IMG/VR virus record: IMGVR_UViG_3300007754_000342
Coordinates: 1-61,909 of that record
Reading direction: 5' to 3' (one strand)
Source of the DNA: a virus
Length of the DNA: 61,909 bases
This document shows, piece after piece, positions 34,147-42,989 of the stretch; positions within the stretch are counted from its first letter, which is position 1, and every line of letters begins with the position of its first letter. The position numbers and the translations under genes are program-made. The notes under the pieces were generated by a model. That model was given only the letters and a program-made list of their open reading frames with translations, was not told the origin of the DNA and searched no databases.

Positions 34147-36653
34147 TGTATCAGAATATATTTTATGATAACTTCAAAAATAAGATACATATTTGGGATG
34201 ACGAAAAAGGTTATCTTGTCCTACCATATAAAAAATACGCATATGTAAAAGATAATTATGGAACTTATGTATCTCTATATGGAGATAAACTAAAAAAAGT
34301 ATATAAGTTCGATAAGAAGACTAAAAACCTTTGGGAATCTGATGTAAATCCAGAGACAAGAACACTTGTTGATATGTATACAGATTCAGATGACCTATCC
34401 ACTAATATTAGAATTGGTGTAATTGATATCGAGGTAGAAGTTACACAAGGATTTCCAGATGTTGAAAAAGCAGAGAACAAAATAACTTCAATAGCTTACT
34501 ATGATAGTGAGGTAGATAAATATTTTTGTCTTGTACTTGACCCAGAGAATAGACTAACTCTTGAAACAAAAGATGATGTTGAGATAGAAGCTTTCCAAGA
34601 AGAAGGTGAGTTGTTAAATAGATTTTATGCATTATTTCTGAAGTTGAGACCTACAATACTAACTGGTTGGAATAGTCTAAGGTTTGATATACCATACCTT
34701 TACAATAGAGCTACACAAGTACTTGGTTCTGAAATAGCAGATTGTCTATCACCAATTAGAAGAGTTAATTGGAGTGACTATCAAAATAGATATAAAATAG
34801 CTGGATTATCACAATTAGATTATTTATCATTATATAAGAAATTTACATTTACACAAAAAACATCGTATAGATTAGACGCTATAGCAGAAGATGAACTTGG
34901 TGAGAAAAAAGTTGAGTATGAAGGAACATTAAATGACTTGTATGACAATGACTTAGATAAGTTTGTAGAATATAACGTACATGACGTTAGACTTGTTAAG
35001 ATGTTAAATGACAAGTTGGATTTTATTGATGTATGTCGTGGTATTGCTCACGTTGGTCATGTTCCATATGAAGAAGTTGAATGGTCTTCGAGATACCTTG
35101 AAGGAGCCGTATTAGTTTACTTAAAGAAACTTGGTATTGTTGCACCAAACAAAAAGAAGGGTGGTAGAAAAGATTTATTTGAAGAAAATAAATTCTCTGG
35201 TGCATATGTTCAAGACCCGCAGAAAGGTAGACACGAATGGATTTATGATTTAGATATTACTTCAATGTATCCATCAATTATTATGTCGTTGAATATATCA
35301 CCAGAAACAAAGATAGGTGAAATTGTAGGATGGGATTCAGAAGAGTACGTTAAAAAAGTACCAAAGACTTATTCAGTTAAAATGAATGGTAAGGAACAAG
35401 GTAAGTTAACACATCAAGAATTGGAAATGTATTTTAGAGATAACCAAGTTTCTATTTCTTCTAATGGTATAATTTATAAAACAGATAAAAAGGGTTTGAT
35501 TCCAGCCTTGTTAGAACAATGGTTTGATACAAGAGTAGAGTTTAGAAAATTAGCTAAGAAGTTTGCCGATGAAGGTGATGAAGAAAAGTATCAATATTTT
35601 AATAGGAAACAATACATTCAAAAAGTTGTTTTAAATTCATTGTATGGTGTATTGGGTTTATCAGTTTTTCGATTCTATGATTTGGATAACGCTGAAGCAA
35701 CAACATTGACTGGTCAATCATTGATTAAATTTACAAAGAAGATTGGTAATCATTTCTATAATAAAGAACTTGAAGATGATAAAGATTATTGTATCTACAT
35801 TGATACTGATTCGGTATTTTATTCAGCCGTACCACTTCTTGATAAGAGATTTCCAGATGAAAAACTTTCTGATGTTATGAAGACACAAAAGATTTCAGAG
35901 ATAGCTACAGAAGTTCAAGGTTATATGAATACTTCATATGATTATTTTGCTAAAAAGTTTTGTAATATAGATAAACATAGATTTGAAATTAAACAAGAGA
36001 TTATAGCAAGAGCTGGTTTCTTTGTTGTTAAGAAACGATATGGAATGAGAATTATTAATGATAATGGTGTAAAGGTAAATAAGGTTCACGTAAAAGGTTT
36101 AGATACAGTTAGAAGCACATTCCCACCTGCAATGAAAGTTTTATTAAAAAGTGTTCTTGATGATATATTAAATTATGTTCCAAAGGATAAAGTTGATAAA
36201 CGGATATTGGATTTTAAAAGTAATATAAGAAATTTAAGTGTAGATGATATAGCAAATCCAGTTGGTGTTAAAAATTTAGAAAAGTATACACCAAAGAAAG
36301 ATAATAAATTCGCTAATAGAAGTGCTACTACTGATATTATGACTGGTACACCTGTTCACGTTAAGTCTTCATTGTATTATAATGATTTGTTAAAATATTT
36401 TAAAAAGAAAAGTTACGAACCAATTGTTAGTGATTCTAAAATCAGATGGGTATATTTGAAAGATAATCCATTGAAATTGGATGTTGTTGCTTATAAGGGA
36501 TATGAAGACCCAAAAGAAATAATGGATTTTATAAAAGAATATATTGATTATGATAAAATGTATGAACAAGCTCTAACTAAAAAACTAAATATGTTTTATG
36601 GTGCGTTAGATTGGGATGAACCAAAAATACAAAATGAGAACGCATGGTTTTAG
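34146..36653 (+). CDS. Family B replicative DNA polymerase (gp43-like)
   Basis: The ATG at 34146 overlaps the previous stop (TAATG). The 835-residue protein has the 3'-5' exonuclease motifs (GVIDIEVEV; LTGWNSLRFDIPYLYN; YNVHDVRLV), motif A DLDITSMYPSIIMS, motif B KVVLNSLYGVLG and motif C IYIDTDSVFY of the T4 gp43 group. The C-terminus ends NENAWF. In T4-type polymerases the extreme C-terminus binds the gp45 clamp, encoded just downstream. Confidence 0.95.
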   Translation: MYQNIFYDNFKNKIHIWDDEKGYLVLPYKKYAYVKDNYGTYVSLYGDKLKKVYKFDKKTKNLWESDVNPETRTLVDMYTDSDDLSTNIRIGVIDIEVEVTQGFPDVEKAENKITSIAYYDSEVDKYFCLVLDPENRLTLETKDDVEIEAFQEEGELLNRFYALFLKLRPTILTGWNSLRFDIPYLYNRATQVLGSEIADCLSPIRRVNWSDYQNRYKIAGLSQLDYLSLYKKFTFTQKTSYRLDAIAEDELGEKKVEYEGTLNDLYDNDLDKFVEYNVHDVRLVKMLNDKLDFIDVCRGIAHVGHVPYEEVEWSSRYLEGAVLVYLKKLGIVAPNKKKGGRKDLFEENKFSGAYVQDPQKGRHEWIYDLDITSMYPSIIMSLNISPETKIGEIVGWDSEEYVKKVPKTYSVKMNGKEQGKLTHQELEMYFRDNQVSISSNGIIYKTDKKGLIPALLEQWFDTRVEFRKLAKKFADEGDEEKYQYFNRKQYIQKVVLNSLYGVLGLSVFRFYDLDNAEATTLTGQSLIKFTKKIGNHFYNKELEDDKDYCIYIDTDSVFYSAVPLLDKRFPDEKLSDVMKTQKISEIATEVQGYMNTSYDYFAKKFCNIDKHRFEIKQEIIARAGFFVVKKRYGMRIINDNGVKVNKVHVKGLDTVRSTFPPAMKVLLKSVLDDILNYVPKDKVDKRILDFKSNIRNLSVDDIANPVGVKNLEKYTPKKDNKFANRSATTDIMTGTPVHVKSSLYYNDLLKYFKKKSYEPIVSDSKIRWVYLKDNPLKLDVVAYKGYEDPKEIMDFIKEYIDYDKMYEQALTKKLNMFYGALDWDEPKIQNENAWF

Positions 36654-36898
36654 TATTATACACATCATCTAATATACCAGATTGTCCTTATTGTGATGAA
36701 GCACGCACGTGGTTGAATGATAACAAAGTTAATTTTGTTGAGGTAGATGTAGCTAACAATCAGAAACTAAAAGATAAAATATATGAAAAGACAAAATCTA
36801 AGAGTGTACCAGTTGTTAATATTGATGGTTCATATTTTAGAGGTTGGTTTACAAAAAAAGAATTGGAAGAATTATTAAAATTATTGAAAAAAAATTAA
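36644..36898 (+). CDS. Glutaredoxin
   Basis: This 84-residue protein has a thioredoxin fold with the dithiol CPYC (Cys14, Cys17) after strand VLVLYTS, a cis-Pro in KSVPVVNIDG and YFRGWFTKKEL. Phage glutaredoxins, such as T4 NrdC, reduce ribonucleotide reductase, so it may serve the NrdJ upstream. The start overlaps the polymerase end: the ATG lies in the codons for the final Ala-Trp. Confidence 0.9.
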   Translation: MVLVLYTSSNIPDCPYCDEARTWLNDNKVNFVEVDVANNQKLKDKIYEKTKSKSVPVVNIDGSYFRGWFTKKELEELLKLLKKN

Positions 36899-36911
36899 TC
36901 GTTTTGAACTT

Positions 36912-36933
36912 GTCATATATATGTATATATGAC
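36912..36933 (+). promoter_or_regulatory. Perfect palindrome upstream of the clamp gene
   Basis: GTCATATATA (36912-36921), TG, TATATATGAC (36924-36933): perfect 10-base arms, 25 bases before the gp45 ATG. TTGAAC lies just before it (36904). Its centre TATATGTATATA recurs as the reverse complement at 44691-44702, before an RHH regulator gene. Candidate operator. Confidence 0.5.
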
Positions 36934-36957
36934 TCAAATAATAAGGAGAAATAGGTT

Positions 36958-37710
36958 ATGGAAAAAGCGAAATTAACTCGCTATCTTGATAAAGTTCGTA
37001 TTGGTAATCATATCGAACAAGCTCAAATATCAACTAAAGATGGAGTATCACATACTTGGGTTGCAAGTAAAGATAAAGATGCTTTGGTTGTTTTAAAAAT
37101 GACTAAATCAGAAATACCAGATTCTGTTTTAGGTATAGGTGACTTACAGAAGTTTAATGGATTACTTGGTGCACTTGGTAATGATATTTCTATGGATGTT
37201 GTAAAGATTGATAGAGATGGAGAAGAAAAGTCAGTAGAAGTAAATTCATCAGATTCTTATGGTAACTCTACAAAGTATATGTTACACGATACAAGTGTTG
37301 TTCCAACAACACAAGGAAACGTTGTAAAGGGTTTATTGGAACAAGATTATAATTTAAAATTTACTTTGGATACCAATTTTGTTTCTAAATTTATAACTGG
37401 TAAATCAGCTCTTGGTGACGAAGTAGAAACGTTTACTATTGTTGCTGATAATAACAATGTTAATGTTGTTATTGGTTGGAGAAACACACACTCTAACAGA
37501 CTATCAATTCCAGTCACAACACAAACTTATGAAGAAGTTGATAAGGTTTCTTTTAGTTCACAAGTTATGGCTGACATTCTGAGTGCTAATAAAGAATGTG
37601 AAACTGGAACTCTTGAAATGAAAGGTGGAGATAGACCATTAATCAAAATGACATTTAATGTTGATGATTATAATGCGATTTATTTTTTACAACCAAGAGT
37701 TACGGTTTAA
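36958..37710 (+). CDS. Sliding clamp (gp45-like)
   Basis: The 250-residue protein resembles the T4 gp45 processivity clamp: KLTRYLDKVRIGNHIEQAQI, then DSVLGIGDLQKFNGLLGAL and a terminal NAIYFLQPRVTV. The trimer encircles DNA, tethers gp43 and, in T4, also activates late transcription. It is followed at once by the clamp loader gp44. An AAGGAG site precedes the ATG. Confidence 0.92.
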   Translation: MEKAKLTRYLDKVRIGNHIEQAQISTKDGVSHTWVASKDKDALVVLKMTKSEIPDSVLGIGDLQKFNGLLGALGNDISMDVVKIDRDGEEKSVEVNSSDSYGNSTKYMLHDTSVVPTTQGNVVKGLLEQDYNLKFTLDTNFVSKFITGKSALGDEVETFTIVADNNNVNVVIGWRNTHSNRLSIPVTTQTYEEVDKVSFSSQVMADILSANKECETGTLEMKGGDRPLIKMTFNVDDYNAIYFLQPRVTV

Positions 37711-37714
37711 ATGA

Positions 37715-38644
37715 ATGAAAATTACTAATGAAAATAATACTCTATGGGTAGAAAAGTATCGGCCTCAGACACTTGACTCTTATATTGGGAACACCCAATT
37801 AAAAGAAAAAGTTCAAGTGTGCTTAGAGAGTGGAGACTTACCACATCTTTTACTATATGGGAAGGCTGGTACAGGTAAGACCACTCTCGCTAAATTACTC
37901 GTTAATAATATAGATTGTGAATATCTATATATTAATGCGTCAGACGAGAGAAATCTTGATATGGTTCGAGATAAGGTAAAAACTTTTGCAGGAACACTTG
38001 GGTTTTCTGATTTAAAAGTTATTATTTTAGATGAGTGTGATTATATAACACCCACCGCTCAAGCTGCATTAAGAAATTTGATGGAGACATATTCCAATCA
38101 TTGTAGATTTATTTTGACTTGTAATTTTGTCGAGAGAATTATTGACCCAATTCAAAGTAGGTGTCAATCTTATAATTTAACACCACCATCAAAAAAGGAA
38201 GTAGCTATACATCTTGGTCAAATACTTGATACAGAGAATGTAAAGTATGAAACTAAAGATGTAGTTTTCATTATTAATAGTTGTTACCCAGATATTCGTA
38301 GGGTTATAAATTCCGCACAAAAACAATCAATCAAGGGAAAGTTGGAGTTAGATAAAACAAGTATAGTTCAAAATGATTATAAGATGAAGGTTCTTGAAAT
38401 TTTAACACAACAAGATAAGAGAAGTGCGTTTAAGAATGTTAGAAAGTTACTTTTGGATAGTGAAGTTAAGGATTATACAGAATTATTTAGATTGTTATAC
38501 GATGAAGTTGATGATTGGGGTAAAGGTCACGTAGCCGAATGTATTTTAATTTTAGCGGAATATCAAATGTCAGATAGTCAAGTTGTTGATAAAGAAATTA
38601 ATGCTATGGCTATGTTAACTAAATTATTGGGAACTATAAAATGA
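37715..38644 (+). CDS. Clamp loader large subunit (gp44-like)
   Basis: This 309-residue AAA+ ATPase has WVEKYRPQTLDSYIGN, Walker A GKAGTGKTTLAK, Walker B IILDECDYI, sensor-1 FILTCNF and the arginine-finger SRC motif (IQSRCQS). It loads the gp45 clamp together with gp62 (39670-40143). It starts 5 bases after the clamp gene. Confidence 0.95.
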   Translation: MKITNENNTLWVEKYRPQTLDSYIGNTQLKEKVQVCLESGDLPHLLLYGKAGTGKTTLAKLLVNNIDCEYLYINASDERNLDMVRDKVKTFAGTLGFSDLKVIILDECDYITPTAQAALRNLMETYSNHCRFILTCNFVERIIDPIQSRCQSYNLTPPSKKEVAIHLGQILDTENVKYETKDVVFIINSCYPDIRRVINSAQKQSIKGKLELDKTSIVQNDYKMKVLEILTQQDKRSAFKNVRKLLLDSEVKDYTELFRLLYDEVDDWGKGHVAECILILAEYQMSDSQVVDKEINAMAMLTKLLGTIK

Positions 38645-39426
38645 GAGTATTAGTAGTTGGTGAAAATTGTCAAGACCAATTTATTTATGGTGACATAGAT
38701 AGATTAAGTCCAGAAGCACCTGTTCCAGTATTTGTACCAGAATATACACAAGTAAATGATGGAATGGCTAGAAATGTTGCTAACAACGTTGAGTCATTAG
38801 GTATGTGTATTAATACAATTACAAATAATGAACCTGGTAATGATATTATTAAAAAACGTTATGTTGATAAACGTAGTGGTCAGATGGTTTTACGAGTTGA
38901 TGAACATGATTATTGTGAACCAATTGATAATGTATTATTATCTACAATTCAAGATAATGAATGTTACATACAGTTGAGTGGTATAGTTAAAGTTGATGCT
39001 ATAATTATATCAGATTATTGTAAAGGTTTTTTGAATGAAGAAGATATAAAATTTATTTGTGATAATAATAAAAATGTATTTGTAGATACTAAAAAACACC
39101 TTGGTAGTTGGATTGAAAATGCAGATTTTATTAAAATAAATGAATTTGAGTATAAGAAGAATCATGAGTTTTTAAAGGGTAATGAACGTAAACTTATTGT
39201 TACTATGGGTAGTAAAGGTTGTATGTGGAATAATACAGTTTTTCCTGCAGGAAAAGTAAAGATAGCCGAAGTAAGTGGAGCAGGAGATACATTTATGGCA
39301 GGTTTGGTTTGTGGTTATTTAAATACAAATGATATTAGAAAAGCAATAGAGTATGCACAGAAGTGTACTGAAATAGTTGTACAAGAACGTGGGGTAACCA
39401 TAGTTGATAGGGAGAATATAAAATGA
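38641..39426 (+). CDS. PfkB-family sugar kinase, HldE kinase-domain-like
   Basis: This 261-residue protein has the layout of the heptose-7-phosphate kinase half of HldE/RfaE: VVGENCQDQFIYGDIDRLSPEAPVPVF at the start (sugar site), GMARNVANNVESLG, IISDYCKGFL, and the SGAGDTFMAGL anion hole with catalytic Asp. The adenylyltransferase half is a separate gene at 59785-60171. In bacteria the two steps lead to ADP-heptose. It lies in the middle of clamp-loader genes, an odd place for a sugar enzyme. Confidence 0.85.
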   Translation: MRVLVVGENCQDQFIYGDIDRLSPEAPVPVFVPEYTQVNDGMARNVANNVESLGMCINTITNNEPGNDIIKKRYVDKRSGQMVLRVDEHDYCEPIDNVLLSTIQDNECYIQLSGIVKVDAIIISDYCKGFLNEEDIKFICDNNKNVFVDTKKHLGSWIENADFIKINEFEYKKNHEFLKGNERKLIVTMGSKGCMWNNTVFPAGKVKIAEVSGAGDTFMAGLVCGYLNTNDIRKAIEYAQKCTEIVVQERGVTIVDRENIK

Positions 39427-39692
39427 GTACAAAACCAATGAAACCTTTTCCAGGTGCACCAAAAAATGAAGTAAAAGTTAATTTAGCAGAACAAGATACG
39501 ATGAACTGCGAAAAGTGTGGAAATTATTTATGGATAACGGCGTTTGTTATCAAGAAAATTTCAGCTATAGTTTCACCAACAGGTCAAGCTGGATTGGTAC
39601 CTGTTCAAGTTTATAGTTGTGGTAATTGTGGTGAAGTACCTAAAGAATTATTAGAAGGTAGTGGATTAGATGTCCAAGAAACCAATAGTTAA
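39423..39692 (+). CDS. Zinc-ribbon protein
   Basis: This 89-residue protein has two CxxC pairs (CEKCGNYLW and CGNCGEVPKELL, about 38 residues apart) forming a zinc ribbon. The N-terminus is Pro/Lys-rich. It overlaps both neighbours (ATGA with the kinase, 23 bases with gp62), so it belongs to the replication operon. Function unknown. Confidence 0.75.
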   Translation: MSTKPMKPFPGAPKNEVKVNLAEQDTMNCEKCGNYLWITAFVIKKISAIVSPTGQAGLVPVQVYSCGNCGEVPKELLEGSGLDVQETNS

Positions 39693-40143
39693 GAAAAAAG
39701 GGTTATTTGACCATATAAATGCAATAACAACAGTTCAGAATCAAAACTATTGGGAAGAACTATCAGAAGAAAATAAAAAAACCTATTCTACTTATATGGT
39801 TAATAGGTTTTTATCAATGAAAATCGAGTGGATAGATTTTGTTAATGATGTTCAAAAATATTGGAATGAATTAACACCAAGAGAACATTATAAAGTCTAT
39901 GCAGATATTTTACCGAAAGGTAAACAATTTTTAAAATACATAAAAAAGGATAAGGATATGAACTTACCAAAGTGGTTTATGGAAATATTCTGTAAACATT
40001 ATGAATGTTCTACAGGACAAGTTAAGGGTTACATAGAAACATTGTTATTGACAGAACAAGGTACTCTTGAAATACGGGAAGTTTTAACAAAATATGGTGT
40101 CGAGCCAAAAAAATGGCAAGAACTACCATTCGAAATACGATAG
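39670..40143 (+). CDS. Clamp loader small subunit (gp62-like)
   Basis: The 157-residue helical protein matches the short gp62 form in T4-like phages: YMVNRFLSMKIEWIDFVNDV, REHYKVYADILPKGKQFLKY and IFCKHYECSTGQVKGYIETL. gp62 holds four gp44 ATPases in the clamp loader. T4 gp62 is 187 residues. It is separated from gp44 by two small genes. Confidence 0.8.
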   Translation: MSKKPIVKKKGLFDHINAITTVQNQNYWEELSEENKKTYSTYMVNRFLSMKIEWIDFVNDVQKYWNELTPREHYKVYADILPKGKQFLKYIKKDKDMNLPKWFMEIFCKHYECSTGQVKGYIETLLLTEQGTLEIREVLTKYGVEPKKWQELPFEIR

Positions 40144-40151
40144 GAGGTTAC

Positions 40152-40724
40152 ATGACCAATCTTGAAGAAAGAAACATAGGACATACTATGCTCATGAAAG
40201 AACTTGAGTGGGGTGTGAATACTGAAACTAATACAGTTTATATGGCATATGATTTTGATATGGATAATTTGTATACTATAGTTACAAAGACGGACAATAT
40301 ACTTAGACATCAAAAAGATGTTAGAAAACCTTTAAATATGATTATCAGTTCTTATGGTGGTGATGTTTATGCTATGTTGGGTTTGATAGACCATATAAGA
40401 AGTTTACCAGTAAAAGTTAATACTCATTGTCTTGGTGCTTGTATGTCTGCCGCAGCAGTTCTACTTGCGTGTGGAACTGGTAATAGAACAATGAGTAAAC
40501 ACTCGACAGTAATGATTCACGAAGGTTCTGCATTTGAAGCTGGAAAAACATCCGATGTACTAAAAGGAGCAGACCATTTAAAACTTTTACAAAAGAGTAT
40601 ATGTGATATACTTGGAGATGTAACAAAGAAAACTTCTGATTTTTGGGAAGGAGTTTCTAAACAAGATACCTATCTAACGGCTAAGGATTGTTTGAAGTAT
40701 GGTGTCGTAGACGAGGTAGTTTAA
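40152..40724 (+). CDS. ClpP-like serine protease
   Basis: The start at 40152 has a strong TAGGAGG site, preferred over an upstream in-frame ATG at 40113. The 190-residue product shows the ClpP fold: ISSYGGDVYAMLGL, catalytic Ser99 in GACMSAAAVLL, His123 in TVMIHEG and Asp172 in KQDTYLTAKD, ending YGVVDEV. No Clp ATPase is present, so it may use the host ATPase or process phage proteins. Confidence 0.9.
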   Translation: MTNLEERNIGHTMLMKELEWGVNTETNTVYMAYDFDMDNLYTIVTKTDNILRHQKDVRKPLNMIISSYGGDVYAMLGLIDHIRSLPVKVNTHCLGACMSAAAVLLACGTGNRTMSKHSTVMIHEGSAFEAGKTSDVLKGADHLKLLQKSICDILGDVTKKTSDFWEGVSKQDTYLTAKDCLKYGVVDEVV

Positions 40725-40990
40725 TGAAAAAATGGAATAAAGTTAAAGGTAGAAAACATCCAGAAGATGAAATTTTATTATATTATGATAAACCAGTTTC
40801 ATTTGAGGACGTAGCCGTTATGTGTAAATTTTTTATGATTAATGAAGATAAAATATATCCACCACCAAGATTTAAAGGTGCGGAAATGTTTAAAGAATAT
40901 ATAAAAGAAGTTTTGGATACAAGAAAAATACCAAATAAAAATAAATTTCAATTAAACAAAAATTTAACTATTTTAGAGGAGTGTAAATGA
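40724..40990 (+). CDS. Small hypothetical protein
   Basis: The start at 40724 overlaps the protease stop (TAATG). The 88-residue protein is basic with an alpha/beta look (EDEILLYYDKPVSFEDVAVM, then IYPPPRFKGAEMFKEYIKEV). No family recognised. It overlaps the next gene by 4 bases. Confidence 0.65.
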   Translation: MKKWNKVKGRKHPEDEILLYYDKPVSFEDVAVMCKFFMINEDKIYPPPRFKGAEMFKEYIKEVLDTRKIPNKNKFQLNKNLTILEECK

Positions 40991-41364
40991 AAACTATAAA
41001 AGATACACCAACAGGTATTGATTCACCTGGAACAATTGTGGAACAAATGGAAAAAGAATGGCCAGAGATGACACAAGAGTTCAAGAAGATTCAACGAGAA
41101 CAATACGAATTGTTTCTACACAAACAACATGATTACGGCCCAGGTAATATTTCAGTTGGTACTCAATTACAAACACCTGATGAAATTAAATTATCACTTA
41201 CAGGGTTATGGTTCAGAATTAATGACAAGTGCCAGAGATTGAAAACTTTATTGATGGGTGGTAAACAATCAGCTGTAGATGAACCACTTGAAGATGCATA
41301 TTTAGATATATCTAATTATGGTATAATGGCAACAATAGTCAAGAATGGTAAATGGGGTAAGTGA
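40987..41364 (+). CDS. DUF1599 / nucleotide-modification-associated domain 1 (Nmad1)-like protein
   Basis: The 125-residue protein has the DUF1599/Nmad1 pattern: KKIQREQYELFLHKQHDYGPGN, GLWFRINDKCQRLKTLL, and DAYLDISNYGIMA near the end. The family is all-helical, MazG-like in part, and was named for its presence in DNA-modification gene neighbourhoods of phages. Here it lies 230 bases before one of two replication-linked glycosyltransferases. Confidence 0.8.
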   Translation: MKTIKDTPTGIDSPGTIVEQMEKEWPEMTQEFKKIQREQYELFLHKQHDYGPGNISVGTQLQTPDEIKLSLTGLWFRINDKCQRLKTLLMGGKQSAVDEPLEDAYLDISNYGIMATIVKNGKWGK

Positions 41365-41492
41365 TGAAACAACCTATAAAAATTATAGAAGAGTTAGTTG
41401 ATAAATTTCCAAATGATATGGAGCTAGGTGGAAAGGTTAGAGCTTATATACATTGGTTACGAGGACTACTAAAGGATAAACCAGATGTATAA
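41364..41492 (+). CDS. 42-residue hypothetical protein
   Basis: The ATG overlaps the previous stop (TGATG). The peptide is helical and charged (MKQPIKIIEELVDKFPNDME, then VRAYIHWLRGLLKDKPDV). Support comes from coupling on both sides; the next frame starts inside its last codons. Confidence 0.6.
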   Translation: MKQPIKIIEELVDKFPNDMELGGKVRAYIHWLRGLLKDKPDV

Positions 41493-41604
41493 GTATGAAT
41501 GTAAGGCTGGAGTATATGAGTCTGATACTTTAGTTGGTTTACTATGGGAAAGATTCAAACACAGATTATGGCACTTGAAGGAGCATGGTAAATGGATGGA
41601 TTGA
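41485..41604 (+). CDS. 39-residue hypothetical protein
   Basis: The frame starts at ATG 41485, overlapping the previous gene by 8 bases and the glycosyltransferase by 13. The peptide MYKYECKAGVYESDTLVGLL, then ERFKHRLWHLKEHG is basic and aromatic. It fills what would otherwise be a gap in a tightly packed operon. Confidence 0.55.
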   Translation: MYKYECKAGVYESDTLVGLLWERFKHRLWHLKEHGKWMD

Positions 41605-42989
41605 GAATATTACATTATGGTAGTCCAGTAAGATTTGATAGTAGTGGAATATTTCAACACGAATTTGATTCTAACTATAAAGTATTAGAAAAGACAATAT
41701 CATTCTTACCAGAATGTCACCACTATGTTTTAGTACCAGAAAAACATAAGATGCCTGATGATAGAGCAAATGTCACTCTTATCAAGTATCCTTTCTATAG
41801 AAACGCTTTATCTAATCGTTCAGCGTTTCATGATTCTGTTTTTAGAAATATAATAAATTTTAAGACACAAGATATAGATTTTGTTTTTTGCCATCAACCA
41901 GAGATGTTATATAATATCTTTGTAGCTATGAGTGATAAAAGATATGGACAAGTTGTAAGTAGATTCTTATTTTTTCATTGGGTTGATTGTCCAGGTAGTA
42001 GAGTATCTTCCGCGACACCACCACCATTTATGAGACAAATAGAATCAATAGGTATGGCTGATAACGCATTCTTTCATACTGATATATCGAATGATTGGTT
42101 AGCTAGAAACTTTCATAAAGGTCAACCAGTATCTATTGATATGAATTACATTAAAGATAAAACAAAAACTATGCCACTAGCTTCAGACCCGTTACCACCA
42201 GCAGAACCTATAGATTTACCAACAGATAAAAAGATTGTTGTGTTTAATCATAGATGGGGCCAGACTACTGGTGTAAATAGGTTGTTAGAATATTTTGAGG
42301 GATTGGAAGATGAATATATGTTGTGGAGTACTGATTGGCAAGCTCCACCAGAATATGTAGCGTCCAAATTGAATAGAGGTCAATATAGATACTTATTGGA
42401 AAACTCACATTGTAGTGTAAGTTTTGTTGATGGTTATATGACTTGGAATTTATCGGTACAAGATGGTATACAAGTTGATAAACCAGTTTTAGTATATGAC
42501 AATCCGCAAATGAGTAAAGTTGTTGGTGACAATTATCCATATACATTTAAAACAAAAGAAGAGTTTCAGAATATGATAAGAAAAATACCTGAAAAAAGCT
42601 CTTGGAAATTAGATAATTTTGAGTTAATTTTTAGGGAGAACTTGAGGAATACCATGCAAGAAATTATAGCTCGTGCTAGACCCAAGTTACCACAAGATGC
42701 TATGAATTGGTTATATTGTATACTAAATGGAGTGACCCAAAAAAGTCAAATAACAGAACAAGTACAACCACATTTAGCAGCCAATTCAACATGGCAATAT
42801 ATTCGTAGGTGGTTACTAAGTAAGGGTGTAAGAGATAATCCCAAGTTTCCATATACAAATTATGATTTATCAAAAAGTAATATTGACCAAGCTCTAATTG
42901 ATGAGTGTTTGAGTACGGTCAAATTGGAATTGAAAGAGAATAAGAGAAAAGAATTAACTTCAGTAGATAAAGAGGAATCTTGGTTTTGA
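41592..42989 (+). CDS. GT-B-like glycosyltransferase in the replication block, copy B
   Basis: This 465-residue paralogue of 32695-34146 shares the same motifs (HYGSPVRF, LFFHWVDCPGS, VFNHRWGQTTG, NRGQYRYLLENSH, DGYMTWNLSVQD) and the end KEESWF. The AAGGAG site lies inside the preceding small gene. It neighbours a DUF1599/Nmad1-like gene and a Cas4-like nuclease gene, not the surface-glycan cluster. A DNA-modifying role is suggested by context only. Confidence 0.72.
   Translation: MDGLRILHYGSPVRFDSSGIFQHEFDSNYKVLEKTISFLPECHHYVLVPEKHKMPDDRANVTLIKYPFYRNALSNRSAFHDSVFRNIINFKTQDIDFVFCHQPEMLYNIFVAMSDKRYGQVVSRFLFFHWVDCPGSRVSSATPPPFMRQIESIGMADNAFFHTDISNDWLARNFHKGQPVSIDMNYIKDKTKTMPLASDPLPPAEPIDLPTDKKIVVFNHRWGQTTGVNRLLEYFEGLEDEYMLWSTDWQAPPEYVASKLNRGQYRYLLENSHCSVSFVDGYMTWNLSVQDGIQVDKPVLVYDNPQMSKVVGDNYPYTFKTKEEFQNMIRKIPEKSSWKLDNFELIFRENLRNTMQEIIARARPKLPQDAMNWLYCILNGVTQKSQITEQVQPHLAANSTWQYIRRWLLSKGVRDNPKFPYTNYDLSKSNIDQALIDECLSTVKLELKENKRKELTSVDKEESWF

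Noticed and set aside
40113-40151. Upstream ATG for the ClpP-like gene
   Set aside because: It lies inside gp62 and lacks a ribosome site, whereas 40152 is preceded by TAGGAGG.
42593-42630. Promoter-like AAAAAAGCTCTTGGAA, N17, TAATTT
   Set aside because: It lies inside a glycosyltransferase gene as Lys-Ser-Ser-Trp codons, -35 is weak, and such -10 strings are common in AT-rich DNA.
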